Below are positions 1-12,532 of a stretch of DNA of 64,000 nt, in pieces. The DNA is from Snodgrassella alvi. Lineage in GTDB: Bacteria; Pseudomonadota; Gammaproteobacteria; Burkholderiales; Neisseriaceae. Made by a program: the position numbers and the translations under genes. Location: NCBI RefSeq assembly GCF_002777825.1, contig NZ_MEIR01000043.1:1-64000 (forward strand), read 5' to 3'. Within the stretch, counting starts at the first letter, position 1; each line of letters begins with the position of its first letter. The notes under the pieces are model-generated. The model saw only the letters and a program-made list of their open reading frames with translations. It had not been told where the DNA came from and made no database searches.

Positions 1-20
1 CCCCCGCGTCCTTAAATATG

Positions 21-97
<77 letters not shown>

Positions 98-171
98 AGT
101 TTATTCAGTCTCTTCTCGCATCTCTTCAGTTTACCGATAAGTGTGAATGCGAATAACCCTCTTCTTTTCTC

Positions 172-1716
<1,545 letters not shown>

Positions 1717-1813
1717 CTTAGCTTGTTGCAATCTCGAAGTCCCCTTCGAAATCACTGGTCTGCTTCAAAGTTATTGACAAGTATATGTCTATATATACCG
1801 TCTCTCTGAATCA

Positions 1814-1867
1814 GTGTGAGGCTTATCCGCACTCACACTTATCGGTAATCTGTTCTGTTAAAGAGCG
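1814..1867 (-). promoter_or_regulatory. rRNA leader: boxA-like element and hairpin
   Basis: In the transcribed leader upstream of 16S, minus strand 1867-1855 reads CGCTCTTTAACAG, very close to the rrn antitermination boxA (TGCTCTTTAACA). It is followed by a hairpin with 7-bp arms GTGTGAG (1838-1832) and CTCACAC (1820-1814). boxA comes before the hairpin in transcript order, the reverse of the enterobacterial boxB-boxA order. A NusB/S10-loading role is inferred from the boxA match. Confidence 0.65.
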
Positions 1868-1937
1868 TTGCTTTCGACTGCGTTCTACTTTAAACTGTTT
1901 AGTTCGTTTCGTGTCGCGTCATCAGCGAAGAAGGCGA

Positions 1938-1966
1938 ACTATACGCTTCACCTAACCCCCTGTCAA
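1938..1966 (-). promoter_or_regulatory. rRNA operon promoter
   Basis: The minus strand has a perfect -35 TTGACA (1966-1961), exactly 17 bp, then a -10 TATAGT (1943-1938). A GC-rich discriminator follows, as in stringently controlled rRNA promoters. The DNA just upstream (about 1970-2040) is A/T-rich and could act as an UP element. The promoter sits about 220 bp before the 16S 5' end. Confidence 0.85.
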
Positions 1967-2719
1967 CTACTTCTTCCGCTTATTTTTCATTATTTCAACA
2001 TATCACTGTTTTTTAATGCTTTATTATTGACACCTTTTTTCTCCTCCCTAGCTTTTTTGCTTTTACTTCTTCTTTCGCCCTTCTCTTTTCGGCCGCTTTT
2101 GACTCCATTTGGTACCGGTTTTTCGGCTTTTTCTGTAGCGACCGCACTTTAAAATAAACCGCTTTTATTTGGTATTGTCGTTTCTGTAGTGTCGCATTCT
2201 GATTAATTGCCACTTTAAATATAATTATTATTTATCCAAGGCTATTTCAGTTCATGTTAAGTATGGTTCATTTGTAAAAATTTAATTTATTAAATTCAGG
2301 ATTAAACTTATCTTCGGGAAATTCACAAACTCGATATTTTTAATAGACATAAAATCCTTTTAGAAGAATCTGAATAGGCTACACTGATTTATACAACTTT
2401 TTTAGGAGAGTAATGACAAGAAAAAATGGCTACTTTTGTGTATCAATTTATGCAAAGTACTAATAACTAGAGACCATTTACTAGAGCAGTTTATTTAAAA
2501 TCCATGCTCATGGATGAGTAACAAAACCAATATGGCCATAATAATCCATCGCCTACTGTGCCGCAATTAATATTATTTTGGTATTAGCACCAGTATTTTT
2601 TCTAAATTTCTCTAATCAATTGCTTGTCCATACTCTGCCTCTGACAATAGTCATTTACTGCAATATCGGCCAGATAAGTCACATATATAGCGAACCATGC
2701 CAGCTAGCCTACCATCATT
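1967..2719. other. AT-rich intergenic stretch, no gene supported
   Basis: I see no credible coding region here. A lysine-rich minus-strand frame at 2013-2213 overlaps the rRNA promoter upstream region and looks like a chance reading of a pyrimidine-rich tract. Minus-strand 2590-2700 gives a short protein-like reading but has stops in every frame, and may be gene debris. Confidence 0.5.
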
Positions 2720-2824
2720 CTACGTTGGAATTATCAAATTGGCATTATCCAGCATAGACTGAAAGCGCGGATTATCCTCAATCGGGCCAGGTTTCCCCAG
2801 ACTACAATGGCGGTAAAGAGTCAT
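2720..2824 (-). pseudogene. Possible C-terminal gene remnant, unknown family
   Basis: A 34-codon minus-strand frame ends in TAG at 2720-2722. It reads like the tail of a real protein, with segments such as SLGKPGPIEDNPRF and MLDNANLIIPT. It has no plausible ribosome binding site and is too short to be a whole domain. It points away from the SDR remnant next to it, so the two may be fragments of a former divergent pair. I do not recognise the family. Confidence 0.3.
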
Positions 2825-2865
2825 GGCTTTATGGGAATTATGCCTATTCCCACATTAGTGTCCTG

Positions 2866-3298
2866 CATACACAACAATGGAGTGATATGATTGATGTCAA
2901 TCTGAAAGAGGTACTTAATGGTATGGCGGCGGTAATGCCGATTTTCACCAGGCAGAAATTTGGTCATATCATTACCATATACTTTATTGTCAATATTAAA
3001 AGCTTTATGGGCTGCGGGGTTTATGGTGTCACTAAATTTGCGGTGCGCAACCTGATTGAGCTTACCCAGCAGGAAAGCGCTACCAAACAAACTAACATCC
3101 GTACTACCACTCTGTATCCGGCAGCGATTAATTCTGAACTGTTGCAGAGCATCACTGATGCTACATTGCAAAGTATGACGGAACTTTATAAACAGGTAGG
3201 CATTAGCCCTGATGGCTCGTCTTGTAAACTTTGCTATAGAACAGCCAGATGATACCAATATCTCTGAGCTGATTATCTACTCAACCAAACAGGCGTAA
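2866..3298 (+). pseudogene. Short-chain dehydrogenase/reductase remnant (frameshifted)
   Basis: The translation from 2887 matches the second half of classical SDR enzymes: IDVNLKEVLNG, then FGHIITIY, then the active-site-like VYGVTKFAVRNL with a YxxxK motif, then a segment around TTLYPAAINSELL. The N-terminal Rossmann half with the GxxxGxG nucleotide motif is missing. The expected serine strand is altered. Near 3215 the frame shifts: the natural C-terminus (FAIEQPDDTNISEL) continues in another frame to a TAA at 3296-3298. The gene is therefore truncated and frameshifted, and not functional. Confidence 0.75.
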
Positions 3299-3661
3299 CT
3301 AGGCAGTTTACAAGCAAATAGCAGCCACATTTCCAGCCTACGCGAGCGGATATAGCTTTTACTTTGCGGGGATGTGAAATTTATAAGCCTGTTGGGCTAT
3401 TAATTATAATTACAGAAGTGTCCTTAATAGCACATTAATTTTTAATTAACCCGCATATTTAGAGATATGCAGATAATTAAATTTCGCAATATGTTTAATT
3501 ACATATAAGCTGGAATTTCTGATAGATTGGTCAGTACTGAATTTTGGTTTTAATCGCTGTAGTGCAAGACTACTTACGAAAATTGAAGCTTGATTCTTGC
3601 ATTGGTAATCGCTGATATCAGACATTAATTTGTGCTACGCTATATATTTTCTCATATGTAG
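3299..3661. other. Intergenic region, nothing identified
   Basis: About 360 bp of AT-rich DNA lies between the SDR remnant and the ATP synthase terminator. I see no open frame with family features, no RNA gene and no strong repeat. Confidence 0.5.
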
Positions 3662-3689
3662 AAAAGCCCGGACAATCTTCCGGGCTTTT
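3662..3689 (-). terminator. Rho-independent terminator of the atp operon
   Basis: A 10-bp perfect stem AAAAGCCCGG/CCGGGCTTTT encloses an 8-nt loop, and a T-run is available in both orientations. It lies about 55 bp beyond the atpC stop, so it most likely ends the ATP synthase transcript. Confidence 0.85.
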
Positions 3690-3742
3690 TAAACATTTCC
3701 TTATAGAAACCAAACCAGTTTGATGGCTACTATTATGGCTGT

Positions 3743-4165
3743 TTATTTTCGATGAGTGCGCAGGTAATCCAGCGTTTTCAGTTGGGCAATTGCCGCAGCT
3801 AAAGCCACATGTGCTTTGGCCAGAGAAACATCATCTTTGGCCTCATGAATACCGGATTCGGCTGCTTTTTTAGCTTCTTCAGCACGTTGCTGATCCATTT
3901 CTTCACTGCGAACGGCCACATCTGCCAAAAGTGTTAGCTTATTCGGTTGCACTTCCAGAACACCGCCTGATACCGCCACCAGAATTTCTTCTTTCTGGCT
4001 AGGAACTGTCAAACGCAGGACACCAGGACGCACCAAGCTCATAATGGGTTCATGGCGAGGATAAATACCCAGCTCACCTTCCAGAGTTGGCACAACTATA
4101 AAACTGGCCTCTCCAGAATAGATGTTCTCTTCATTACTCACCACTTCCACTTGCATGGTACTCAT
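3743..4165 (-). CDS. atpC: F1Fo ATP synthase subunit epsilon
   Basis: AtpC is part of the F1 central stalk and inhibits ATP hydrolysis. The 140-residue product has the usual length. It has the N-terminal beta-sandwich (MQVEVVSNEENIYSGEA, then VVPTLEGELGIYPRHEP) and a C-terminal two-helix region rich in Ala and Glu. I start it at ATG 4165 because AAGGAG sits 6 nt upstream and overlaps the atpD stop. An upstream in-frame TTG is disfavoured. It is the last gene of the operon, with the terminator behind it. Confidence 0.96.
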   Translation of the reverse strand: MSTMQVEVVSNEENIYSGEASFIVVPTLEGELGIYPRHEPIMSLVRPGVLRLTVPSQKEEILVAVSGGVLEVQPNKLTLLADVAVRSEEMDQQRAEEAKKAAESGIHEAKDDVSLAKAHVALAAAIAQLKTLDYLRTHRK

Positions 4166-4175
4166 CAAGTGCTCC

Positions 4176-5582
<1,407 letters not shown>

Positions 5583-5606
5583 CTAAGTTTATTTGACCCG
5601 TACCGC

Positions 5607-6482
5607 TTAAACAGCAGCAGCACCGGCCACAATTTCTGACAACTCTGTGGTAATCGCTGCCTGACGCGATTTGTTATACACCAGACGCAATTCTTTAATG
5701 GCATTGCTCGCATTATCGGTAGCTGCTTTCATTGCTACCATACGCGCAGCCTGTTCGGCAGCCATGTTTTCAGATAAGGCCTGATAAACCACAGACTCTA
5801 AATAACGGCGGACTAAAAATTCCAGCACCTGCTGTGGTGAAGGTTCGTACACGTATTCCCAGCCGTATTCCTTGCTTTCGGGTACTTGATCCAGAACATT
5901 CTGCCCAATTGGCAATAATGTTTCTAGACGTGCTTCCTGACGCATGGTATTGATAAAGCCGGCATAAACCAGATAAATCGCATCCAGTTTACCTTCGGCG
6001 TAACGCTGAAAAATTTCCGTTAACGGACCCAATAATGTAGCCACTCTGGGTGTATCACCCAAGCCCACAGCACTGGCAATGACATTCAAACCCACTCGGT
6101 TGCATGCTGCCAGGCCTTTGCTGCCCAGACACACAACTTCAGCATCCAGCCCCTGCTGATTGCACTCTTGCACTTTACTGAAGAATGCTTTCAGGATATT
6201 GGCATTCAAACCGCCACACAAGCCCTTGTCGGTAGTAATAACAATGAAGCCAACACGTTTGCTATCATTAGTACTACGCAATAAAGGTATGTTATGACTG
6301 GAATGGGTTTGTGCCAGATGGTTCATTACCAGACGAATTTTATCGGCATACGGACGCGCCTGACGCATCCGCTCCTGAGTCTTCCGCATTTTAGAGGTTG
6401 ACACCATCTGCATCGCTTTAGTGATCTTTTGGGTATTCTGAACACTGCGAATTCTGGTGAGAATCTCTTTTCCTACTGCCAT
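5607..6482 (-). CDS. atpG: F1Fo ATP synthase subunit gamma
   Basis: AtpG is the rotating central shaft of F1. The 291-residue product begins MAVGKEILTRIRSVQNTQKI, the conserved N-terminal helix, and ends with the matching C-terminal coiled-coil helix (ASNAIKELRLVYNKSRQAAIT). The ITTDKGLCGGLN core motif is intact. The upstream gene atpA ends 24 bp before it. Length and order are those of a normal proteobacterial atp operon. Confidence 0.97.
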   Translation of the reverse strand: MAVGKEILTRIRSVQNTQKITKAMQMVSTSKMRKTQERMRQARPYADKIRLVMNHLAQTHSSHNIPLLRSTNDSKRVGFIVITTDKGLCGGLNANILKAFFSKVQECNQQGLDAEVVCLGSKGLAACNRVGLNVIASAVGLGDTPRVATLLGPLTEIFQRYAEGKLDAIYLVYAGFINTMRQEARLETLLPIGQNVLDQVPESKEYGWEYVYEPSPQQVLEFLVRRYLESVVYQALSENMAAEQAARMVAMKAATDNASNAIKELRLVYNKSRQAAITTELSEIVAGAAAV

Positions 6483-6506
6483 TTCAGACTCCTTTCAATG
6501 ACACGC

Positions 6507-8054
6507 TTACGCCTGAAAGCTGTAAGATGATTTGAAGGTCTTCATGGCGTTGTCCAATGCTTTGGCATTATCATCGCTCAAGGCTCCGGTTGCATCGATG
6601 TCCTGCAATACGTTCGGACACTGGGTACGCACATAGCCTAAAAACTCTGCTTCAAAGCCCAATGCTTTTGACACTGGTACATCATCATAAGAACCGTTGT
6701 TTATCGCCCACAGGGTCAGCGCCATTTCACCAGTGTTCAGGGTGCTGAACTGTTTCTGTTTCATCAGTTCTGTCACAACTTCACCATGACGCAACTGTTT
6801 GCGGGTTGCTTCGTCCAAATCAGAAGCAAACTGTGAGAATGCAGCCAGTTCGCGGTACTGAGCCAGTGCCAGACGAATACCACCGCCCAGTTTTTTGATA
6901 ACTTTGGTCTGTGCTGCACCACCTACACGGGATACAGAGATACCGGCATTGATGGCAGGACGGATACCAGAGTTGAACAGATCTGTTTCCAGAAATATCT
7001 GGCCGTCTGTAATAGAAATAACGTTGGTTGGTACGAATGCAGATACGTCACCAGCCTGAGTTTCAATAATCGGCAGGGCGGTTAATGAACCAGTTTTGCC
7101 TTTCACTACACCCTTAGTAAGCTCTTCTACCTCATGTGCATTAATGCGGGAAGCACGCTCCAGCAGACGTGAATGCAGGTAGAATACGTCACCCGGATAA
7201 GCTTCACGGCCAGGTGGACGGCGCAACAACAGGGAAATCTGACGGTATGCTACGGCCTGTTTAGACAGGTCATCATAAACAATCAGCGCATCTTCGCCGT
7301 TATCACGGAAAAATTCACCCATGCTGCAACCAGCATATGGGGCAATATATTGCAGAGCAGCTGCTTCAGAAGCAGTAGCAGCAACAATAATGGTGTGATC
7401 CATCGCTCCATGTTCTTCCAGTTTGCGTACTACGCTGGCAATGGAAGAAGCTTTCTGGCCGATAGCTACATAAATACAGATTACGCCGGTGTCTTTCTGG
7501 TTAACAATAGCATCCAGAGCTACGGCGGTTTTACCGGTCTGACGGTCACCAATAATCAGCTCGCGCTGGCCGCGACCAATCGGCACCATTGAGTCAATGG
7601 CTTTCAGACCAGTTTGCATGGGCTGATCCACAGACTGACGTGCAATCACACCTGGGGCAATTTTTTCTACCGGAGCTGTGTGTGTGGCATTGATTGGGCC
7701 TTTACCATCAATCGGACGACCCAGTGCATCAACCACACGGCCTACCAGCTCACGGCCTACCGGTACTTCGAGAATACGACCGGTACAGGTAACTTCGTCA
7801 CCTTCTTTAATATGTTCTGATTCACCCAGAATCACGGCACCTACAGAATCGCGCTCCAGGTTCATGGCGAGACCAAATGTATTGCCGGGAAACTCGAGCA
7901 TTTCACCTTGCATCACGTCTGACAAGCCGTGAACGCGCACAATCCCGTCAGTTACAGACATTACGGTACCACGGGTACGTAATTCCGTATCTACGTTCAG
8001 GTTTGCGATTTTAGCTTTAATCAAATCGCTAATTTCAGCAGGATTAAGCTGCAT
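6507..8054 (-). CDS. atpA: F1Fo ATP synthase subunit alpha
   Basis: AtpA is the non-catalytic nucleotide-binding subunit of the F1 hexamer and supplies the arginine finger. The 515-residue product has Walker A GDRQTGKT (residues 169-176), the [14 protein letters not shown] Walker B region, and the [10 protein letters not shown] segment containing the finger arginine. Only 10 bp separate it from atpH. The length is typical and no residue of note is altered. Confidence 0.98.
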   Translation of the reverse strand: MQLNPAEISDLIKAKIANLNVDTELRTRGTVMSVTDGIVRVHGLSDVMQGEMLEFPGNTFGLAMNLERDSVGAVILGESEHIKEGDEVTCTGRILEVPVGRELVGRVVDALGRPIDGKGPINATHTAPVEKIAPGVIARQSVDQPMQTGLKAIDSMVPIGRGQRELIIGDRQTGKTAVALDAIVNQKDTGVICIYVAIGQKASSIASVVRKLEEHGAMDHTIIVAATASEAAALQYIAPYAGCSMGEFFRDNGEDALIVYDDLSKQAVAYRQISLLLRRPPGREAYPGDVFYLHSRLLERASRINAHEVEELTKGVVKGKTGSLTALPIIETQAGDVSAFVPTNVISITDGQIFLETDLFNSGIRPAINAGISVSRVGGAAQTKVIKKLGGGIRLALAQYRELAAFSQFASDLDEATRKQLRHGEVVTELMKQKQFSTLNTGEMALTLWAINNGSYDDVPVSKALGFEAEFLGYVRTQCPNVLQDIDATGALSDDNAKALDNAMKTFKSSYSFQA

Positions 8055-8064
8055 GAAAACTCTC

Positions 8065-8601
8065 CTAATTCATCAATGCCGCATGCAGGCTGTTTAATCT
8101 GCCTTGCACCGACAAATCCAATACTCGGTCACCAACTTCTACTTTTACGCCACCAATTAATTCCGGGGCAACCACCTGATGCGCTTTCAACCGGCTGTTG
8201 AAATGGGCTTCCAGATCCACAACGATTTGTGCAAACTGCACCTTATCAATGGGGTAGGCCGTATATACGGTGGCTTCTTTTATGTCGTTAAGGGACAAAG
8301 CATAGTCTTGGAATAACGTATAAATTTCTGGCAAAACTGTTAAGCGTTTGTTCTGCGCCAGCACAAAGATGAAATTTTTCAGTTCATCGGTAGGCGTAAA
8401 ATCGACTAATGACAGGATTTCTTTTGCCTTTTGTGCGTATTCGCATTCCGGCTCGTCAATCAGTAACTGCACTTTTGGTTGCAGGATAATTTCAGCCAGT
8501 GTTTTCAGTTCGTCCAACCAAGACTCAATCTGATTCTGTTCTTGTGCCAGACTGAACAATGCCTTGGCATATGGTCTGGCTATGGTTGCGAACTCAGCCA
8601 T
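8065..8601 (-). CDS. atpH: F1Fo ATP synthase subunit delta
   Basis: AtpH links the peripheral stalk to the top of F1. The 178-residue product has the N-terminal helical domain ([16 protein letters not shown]) and the C-terminal signature region, including [19 protein letters not shown]. It follows atpF by 4 bp and precedes atpA by 10 bp, the standard FHA order. Confidence 0.96.
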   Translation of the reverse strand: MAEFATIARPYAKALFSLAQEQNQIESWLDELKTLAEIILQPKVQLLIDEPECEYAQKAKEILSLVDFTPTDELKNFIFVLAQNKRLTVLPEIYTLFQDYALSLNDIKEATVYTAYPIDKVQFAQIVVDLEAHFNSRLKAHQVVAPELIGGVKVEVGDRVLDLSVQGRLNSLHAALMN

Positions 8602-8605
8602 GGGA

Positions 8606-9076
8606 TTACAGCTCCTGTTTCAGGTTCGCCAGTAAATCAGCGTGACGTGAAGGATTAACTTCGCTGCGCAGGATGGATTCGGCACCTTTAACAACCAAAT
8701 CTGCTACCTGCTGACGCAGTGCTTCACGTGCCCGGTTGGCTTCCTGCTCAACATCAGCTTTTGCCTGAGCCATGATGCGGGCAGCTTCTTCCGATGCCTG
8801 TGTTTTGGCATCTTCAACAATCTGCGCGGCACGCTTTTCCGCATTGGCCACCATTTCGGAGACCTGACTGCGACCCTCGGCCAAGATATCAGCAACACGT
8901 TTTTCCGCCTGGGCAAAATCGTTTTTTCCACGTTCGGCAGCAGCCAAACCTTCGGCAATTTTGTCGGCACGGGCATCAAGTACTTTGACGATGGGTGGCC
9001 ATACGAATTTCATCGTAAATAGCACAAACATGACAAAAACGAGTACTTGTGCAATTAGGGTTGCGTTGATATTCAC
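8606..9076 (-). CDS. atpF: F1Fo ATP synthase subunit b
   Basis: AtpF dimerises to form the peripheral stator stalk. The 156-residue product has one N-terminal membrane helix (about residues 5-25, ending in KFVWPPI). A long charged Ala/Glu/Lys/Arg-rich helix with coiled-coil character runs from about residue 30 to the end. There is one copy only and no b' gene, as in other Beta- and Gammaproteobacteria. Confidence 0.96.
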   Translation of the reverse strand: MNINATLIAQVLVFVMFVLFTMKFVWPPIVKVLDARADKIAEGLAAAERGKNDFAQAEKRVADILAEGRSQVSEMVANAEKRAAQIVEDAKTQASEEAARIMAQAKADVEQEANRAREALRQQVADLVVKGAESILRSEVNPSRHADLLANLKQEL

Positions 9077-9140
9077 GATTAAACCTTTAGAATTTGTGTT
9101 TATTAATTAAAACAGTTAACAACCAGCAAATCCAAGTTTA

Positions 9141-9371
9141 TCAGCCGCCGATTTTGGCGAAGTACAAGAATGATACGCCCAGGGAGATAATGAACGCAGC
9201 ATCAATCATACCCATGATAATGAAGAATTTACCCAGCAATGAGTTCATTAATTCAGGCTGACGGGCAGAAGATTCCATGTATTTTGCACCCAGCATACCA
9301 ATACCGATAGAGGCACCCATGGCAGAAATACCAATCATCAAACCACAAGCGATAGCGATTAAACCACCCAT
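9141..9371 (-). CDS. atpE: F1Fo ATP synthase subunit c (ring)
   Basis: AtpE forms the rotating membrane ring. The 76-residue product is a two-helix hairpin. The Gly-rich first helix has GASIGIGMLGAKY, the polar loop is R37-Q38-P39, and the ion-binding carboxylate is D57 in MIDAAF. The sodium-type Gln/Glu-Ser signature is absent, so proton coupling is expected. Normal ring-subunit length, placed between atpB and atpF. Confidence 0.97.
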   Translation of the reverse strand: MGGLIAIACGLMIGISAMGASIGIGMLGAKYMESSARQPELMNSLLGKFFIIMGMIDAAFIISLGVSFLYFAKIGG

Positions 9372-9423
9372 TTACTTCACTCCTTAAATAAAAGAAAAGA
9401 ATACTACAACAAATAAACTACCC

Positions 9424-10284
9424 TTAATGGGAATCGTGAGCCTGACCCAGATAAACAAAGGTCAGTACCATAAAGAGATACGCCTGCAAGGCAATCACCA
9501 GAATATGGAATATAGCCCAAGCCAAACCAGCAATGATTTGCAGGATGAAGAGAACCACATCGCTAACACCTGCAGCACCAGACATACCCCAGGCACCACC
9601 CATCAAGGCAATAACCATAAACAGAATTTCACCTGCATACATGTTACCGAACAGTCGCATACCATGCGAGAGGGTTTTGGAAAAGAACTCAATGATATTC
9701 ATTAAAAAGTTGGGAATGAATAACCAAACTTTGTTACCAAATGGCGCACTGAACAATTCATGTACCCAACCACCCAAACCTTTAATTTTGATATTGTAGA
9801 CAATACATAGAAACAAAACGGAAATGGCCATAGCCATAGTGGTATTCAGGTCTGCAGTAGGCACGACACGCAGATAGGCATGATGATCACCTGTGGTATG
9901 TTGCCAAGCCCATGGCAACAGATCCACTGGCAACAGATCCATCATATTCATGAACAGAATCCACATAAATACGGTCAACCCCAGCGGGGCAATGATTTTA
10001 CGGGATTTTTCATTGTGAACCATATCCTTGCAGATACCATCTACAAATTCAATCAGTAATTCTATAGCCGCCTGAAAACGGGTGGGTACACCTACTTTCA
10101 TGCGTCGCGCTGCCACAAACAGGATGGCAGAAGCGATAACACCAGTTAGGATGGAAAAAAACAGGGTATCCAGATTGAGAAATGAGAAATCGACCATATT
10201 TGTCTGATAATCTGGTGATTTCTGGGTGTAATTGATTAAGTGATGGCTAATATATTCGCCTGGAGTCATCTCTGTGCCGCTCAT
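9424..10284 (-). CDS. atpB: F1Fo ATP synthase subunit a
   Basis: AtpB is the stator half-channel protein of Fo. The 286-residue product has several membrane helices, and the SHGMRLFGNMYAGEILF segment holds the essential arginine that faces the c-ring. Conserved C-terminal ALQAYLFMVLTFVYL is present. Its start overlaps the atpI stop by 4 bp, so the two are translationally coupled. Confidence 0.97.
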   Translation of the reverse strand: MSGTEMTPGEYISHHLINYTQKSPDYQTNMVDFSFLNLDTLFFSILTGVIASAILFVAARRMKVGVPTRFQAAIELLIEFVDGICKDMVHNEKSRKIIAPLGLTVFMWILFMNMMDLLPVDLLPWAWQHTTGDHHAYLRVVPTADLNTTMAMAISVLFLCIVYNIKIKGLGGWVHELFSAPFGNKVWLFIPNFLMNIIEFFSKTLSHGMRLFGNMYAGEILFMVIALMGGAWGMSGAAGVSDVVLFILQIIAGLAWAIFHILVIALQAYLFMVLTFVYLGQAHDSH

Positions 10285-10625
10285 AATAACAATCTTTTTC
10301 TAAATGTGAACAATCCAGCCTGACTGACTAGTATCAGTCCTGTCAGGTAAGCAAACCAGTTAACAGAAGAATAGCATATATACACCAGCAACATCATCAG
10401 GCATATCATAAGGATTTTGCTGATTTCAGCCATTAGCAATGTTGCAGGTAATAGCGCCGGTAATTTTTTTGCAGCGATAATGGTTAATATTGCCAGTAAT
10501 GTGGGTATCAGATAACTTAGGCCACCCAATACTGCTGACCAGATAGCAGAATAATCCCACAACCATGCAGACACAAAAACTGCGGCAAACAACATGATTG
10601 TTTGCCAAAACATGATTGACTTCAT
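10281..10625 (-). CDS. atpI: ATP synthase accessory protein I
   Basis: AtpI is a small membrane protein that helps c-ring assembly or stability in some bacteria. The 114-residue product has about four hydrophobic segments and no strong motif. The identification rests on its size, its topology and its place as first gene of the operon, overlapping atpB by 4 bp. AtpI sequences diverge quickly, so position carries most of the weight. Confidence 0.85.
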   Translation of the reverse strand: MKSIMFWQTIMLFAAVFVSAWLWDYSAIWSAVLGGLSYLIPTLLAILTIIAAKKLPALLPATLLMAEISKILMICLMMLLVYICYSSVNWFAYLTGLILVSQAGLFTFRKRLLL

Positions 10626-10661
10626 TCTGTTACCCTAAAAAACGCTACGGTAAGCTGCACT

Positions 10662-10690
10662 AATATAATCAACTAATACAATATCGTCAA
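10662..10690 (-). promoter_or_regulatory. Promoter of the atp operon
   Basis: The minus strand reads -35 TTGACG (10690-10685), a 17-bp spacer, then -10 TATATT (10667-10662). It is about 37 bp upstream of the atpI start and is the best sigma-70 match in the gap between parB and atpI. Confidence 0.75.
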
Positions 10691-10819
10691 GTTATTTTGT
10701 GAAATTTCGTTAAATAAATTTTAGCTAATTAATTAATTTTTCTATATATTTCTATAACATTAACATTGACATAATTAGTAACCTATCTGAACAGTTTTTG
10801 TGCAGTTAATCTATGTTTG

Positions 10820-11680
10820 TCAGGCTTGTTCCAGCCCTAACCTTTGTAATATATGGCTTAATGTTTCAGGATTATCAAATTGCAGAATAATTCGGCCGCT
10901 GCGCTGATTGCGACTTTGTATCTGCACAGGTACGGAAAAACGCTGCTCTAGTGCAGCTTCAATCTGTTGTATTTCGCTGCTTTTTTCAGCCGGATGACGT
11001 GTGTCAGTTTCTGGTTTGGCCTGTGCCTGCTGACAGCGGCGTTCTACTTCCCGCACTGACCAACCATTTTGTGCCGCTTTTTGTGCCAGGTCAATCTGCT
11101 GAATAACCGGCAAGGTTAATAAAGCACGTGCATGTCCCATTTCCAGTTGCCGGCTATACATCAGATCCTGAACTGGCTGGGGCAGATTAAGTAAGCGCAG
11201 GCTGTTTGAAATGCTGCTACGACTGCGGCCAACTGCTTTGGCAACAGTATCATGGGTGAGGCCGAATTCATCTACCAGACGTTTTAAACCTTGCGCTTCT
11301 TCAATTGGATTGAGGTTTTGACGCTGAATATTTTCAATCAGCCCCATGGCCAAAGCAGCTTCATCGGAAATGCTTTTAACAACCACGGGAATTTCCTGCA
11401 ACTCTGCCAGTTGTGCAGCGCGCCAACGGCGCTCACCGGCAATCAGCTCGTATTGCTGTAAACCCATTTCGCGCACGATTATCGGTTGAATAATGCCCTG
11501 CGCCCGTATCGACTCGGCCAATTCCTGCAAGGATTCATCATCAATCTGGGTGCGCGGCTGGTAACGCCCGGGAATAATATCGGTAATCGCTACTCTGGTT
11601 AAACGATCACTACCGGTGACGTCACTGCCGGAACCGAGTAAGGCATCCAATCCTGCTCCCAAGCCTTTTGCTTTTACCAT
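10820..11680 (-). CDS. parB: Chromosome partitioning protein ParB
   Basis: ParB binds parS sites near the origin, spreads as a CTP-dependent clamp, and works with ParA in segregation. The 286-residue product has the N-terminal ParB/Srx CTPase fold with AGERRWRAAQ (box II) and LIENIQRQNLNPIEEAQ. It also has the helix-turn-helix THDTVAKAVGRSRSSISNSL and a C-terminal dimerisation region. It lies 72 bp downstream of parA and is the last gene of the mnmG-rsmG-parA-parB group. Confidence 0.96.
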   Translation of the reverse strand: MVKAKGLGAGLDALLGSGSDVTGSDRLTRVAITDIIPGRYQPRTQIDDESLQELAESIRAQGIIQPIIVREMGLQQYELIAGERRWRAAQLAELQEIPVVVKSISDEAALAMGLIENIQRQNLNPIEEAQGLKRLVDEFGLTHDTVAKAVGRSRSSISNSLRLLNLPQPVQDLMYSRQLEMGHARALLTLPVIQQIDLAQKAAQNGWSVREVERRCQQAQAKPETDTRHPAEKSSEIQQIEAALEQRFSVPVQIQSRNQRSGRIILQFDNPETLSHILQRLGLEQA

Positions 11681-11752
11681 GTATCACTCTTTAAATTTGT
11701 TGGTTGACACTATCTGCTGTGTCGGTGCTGTTGTTAGGTTGAATAAGTGATT

Positions 11753-12532
11753 TTATGCCTGTTTCACCGCTGTACGCACCAAAATTTCATCGGCAAGTGC
11801 CAGATAAGCTTTGGTACCGGTAGCACGCGGGTCGTATTGCAGTGCCGGCATGCCATGACTGGGTGCTTCAGCCAGACGGATATTACGCGGAATAGGTGTG
11901 CTGAACAGTTTATCCGGGAAATGAGTGCTTAGCTGTTCATCTACCTGTTTGGCCAGCAGGCTGCGCGGGTCATATAATGTGCGGACAATACCCAAAATAT
12001 CCAGTTGCGGATTGATTGCCTGACGAATTTTACGCACAGTGGCAATCAGGTCGGAAATACCTTCCAGAGCATAATATTCACACAACATGGGTACAATGAT
12101 GTGTCGTGCCGCTACTAGACCATTGATGGTTAGCAAGGTTAATGTTGGCGGGCAGTCGATAATAATATAATCGTATTGACCAACTATCTGCGCCAGGGCG
12201 TTTTTCAGGCGCATTTCGCGAGCCAGTTCCTGCACCAGCTCTACTTCGGCACCAGCCAGAGCCCGATTGGCCGGCAGGACATCAAAACCACCATTTTGTG
12301 CGGGCATAATGGCGTTGTGAATTTCTTCATTGCCCAACAATACGGCATAAACACCGCTAGTTACGTTGCCTTTGTTAATGCCACTGCCGGTAGTGGCATT
12401 GCCCTGAGGGTCGAGGTCAACAATCAGGACTCTGGATTTTTTTTCTACCAGTGAAGCGGCCAGATTAACGACAGTGGTGGTTTTACCCACACCACCCTTT
12501 TGATTGGCTACGGCAATAATATGTGCACTCAT
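11753..12532 (-). CDS. parA: Chromosome partitioning ATPase ParA
   Basis: ParA (Soj) is the segregation ATPase. The 259-residue product begins [20 protein letters not shown], with the deviant Walker A KGGVGKT (residues 12-18) carrying the signature lysine. Walker A' LIVDLDPQGNATTG and the IIDCPPTL Walker B follow. It has no N-terminal DNA-binding extension, so it is the chromosomal rather than the type Ia plasmid kind. Its start overlaps the rsmG stop by 4 bp. Confidence 0.97.
   Translation of the reverse strand: MSAHIIAVANQKGGVGKTTTVVNLAASLVEKKSRVLIVDLDPQGNATTGSGINKGNVTSGVYAVLLGNEEIHNAIMPAQNGGFDVLPANRALAGAEVELVQELAREMRLKNALAQIVGQYDYIIIDCPPTLTLLTINGLVAARHIIVPMLCEYYALEGISDLIATVRKIRQAINPQLDILGIVRTLYDPRSLLAKQVDEQLSTHFPDKLFSTPIPRNIRLAEAPSHGMPALQYDPRATGTKAYLALADEILVRTAVKQA

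Noticed and set aside
2013-2213. Lysine/arginine-rich 66-codon minus-strand frame
   Set aside because: It overlaps the upstream part of the rRNA promoter, has no ribosome binding site or family features, and mirrors a T/C-rich tract.
2821-3258. 145-codon minus-strand open frame
   Set aside because: It is antisense to the SDR remnant, whose plus-strand translation has clear SDR motifs; the antisense product has none.
11759-11775. Possible parS-like TGTTTCAC inside parA
   Set aside because: Only the left half matches TGTTTCACGTGAAACA; the right half does not, so it is not a parS site.
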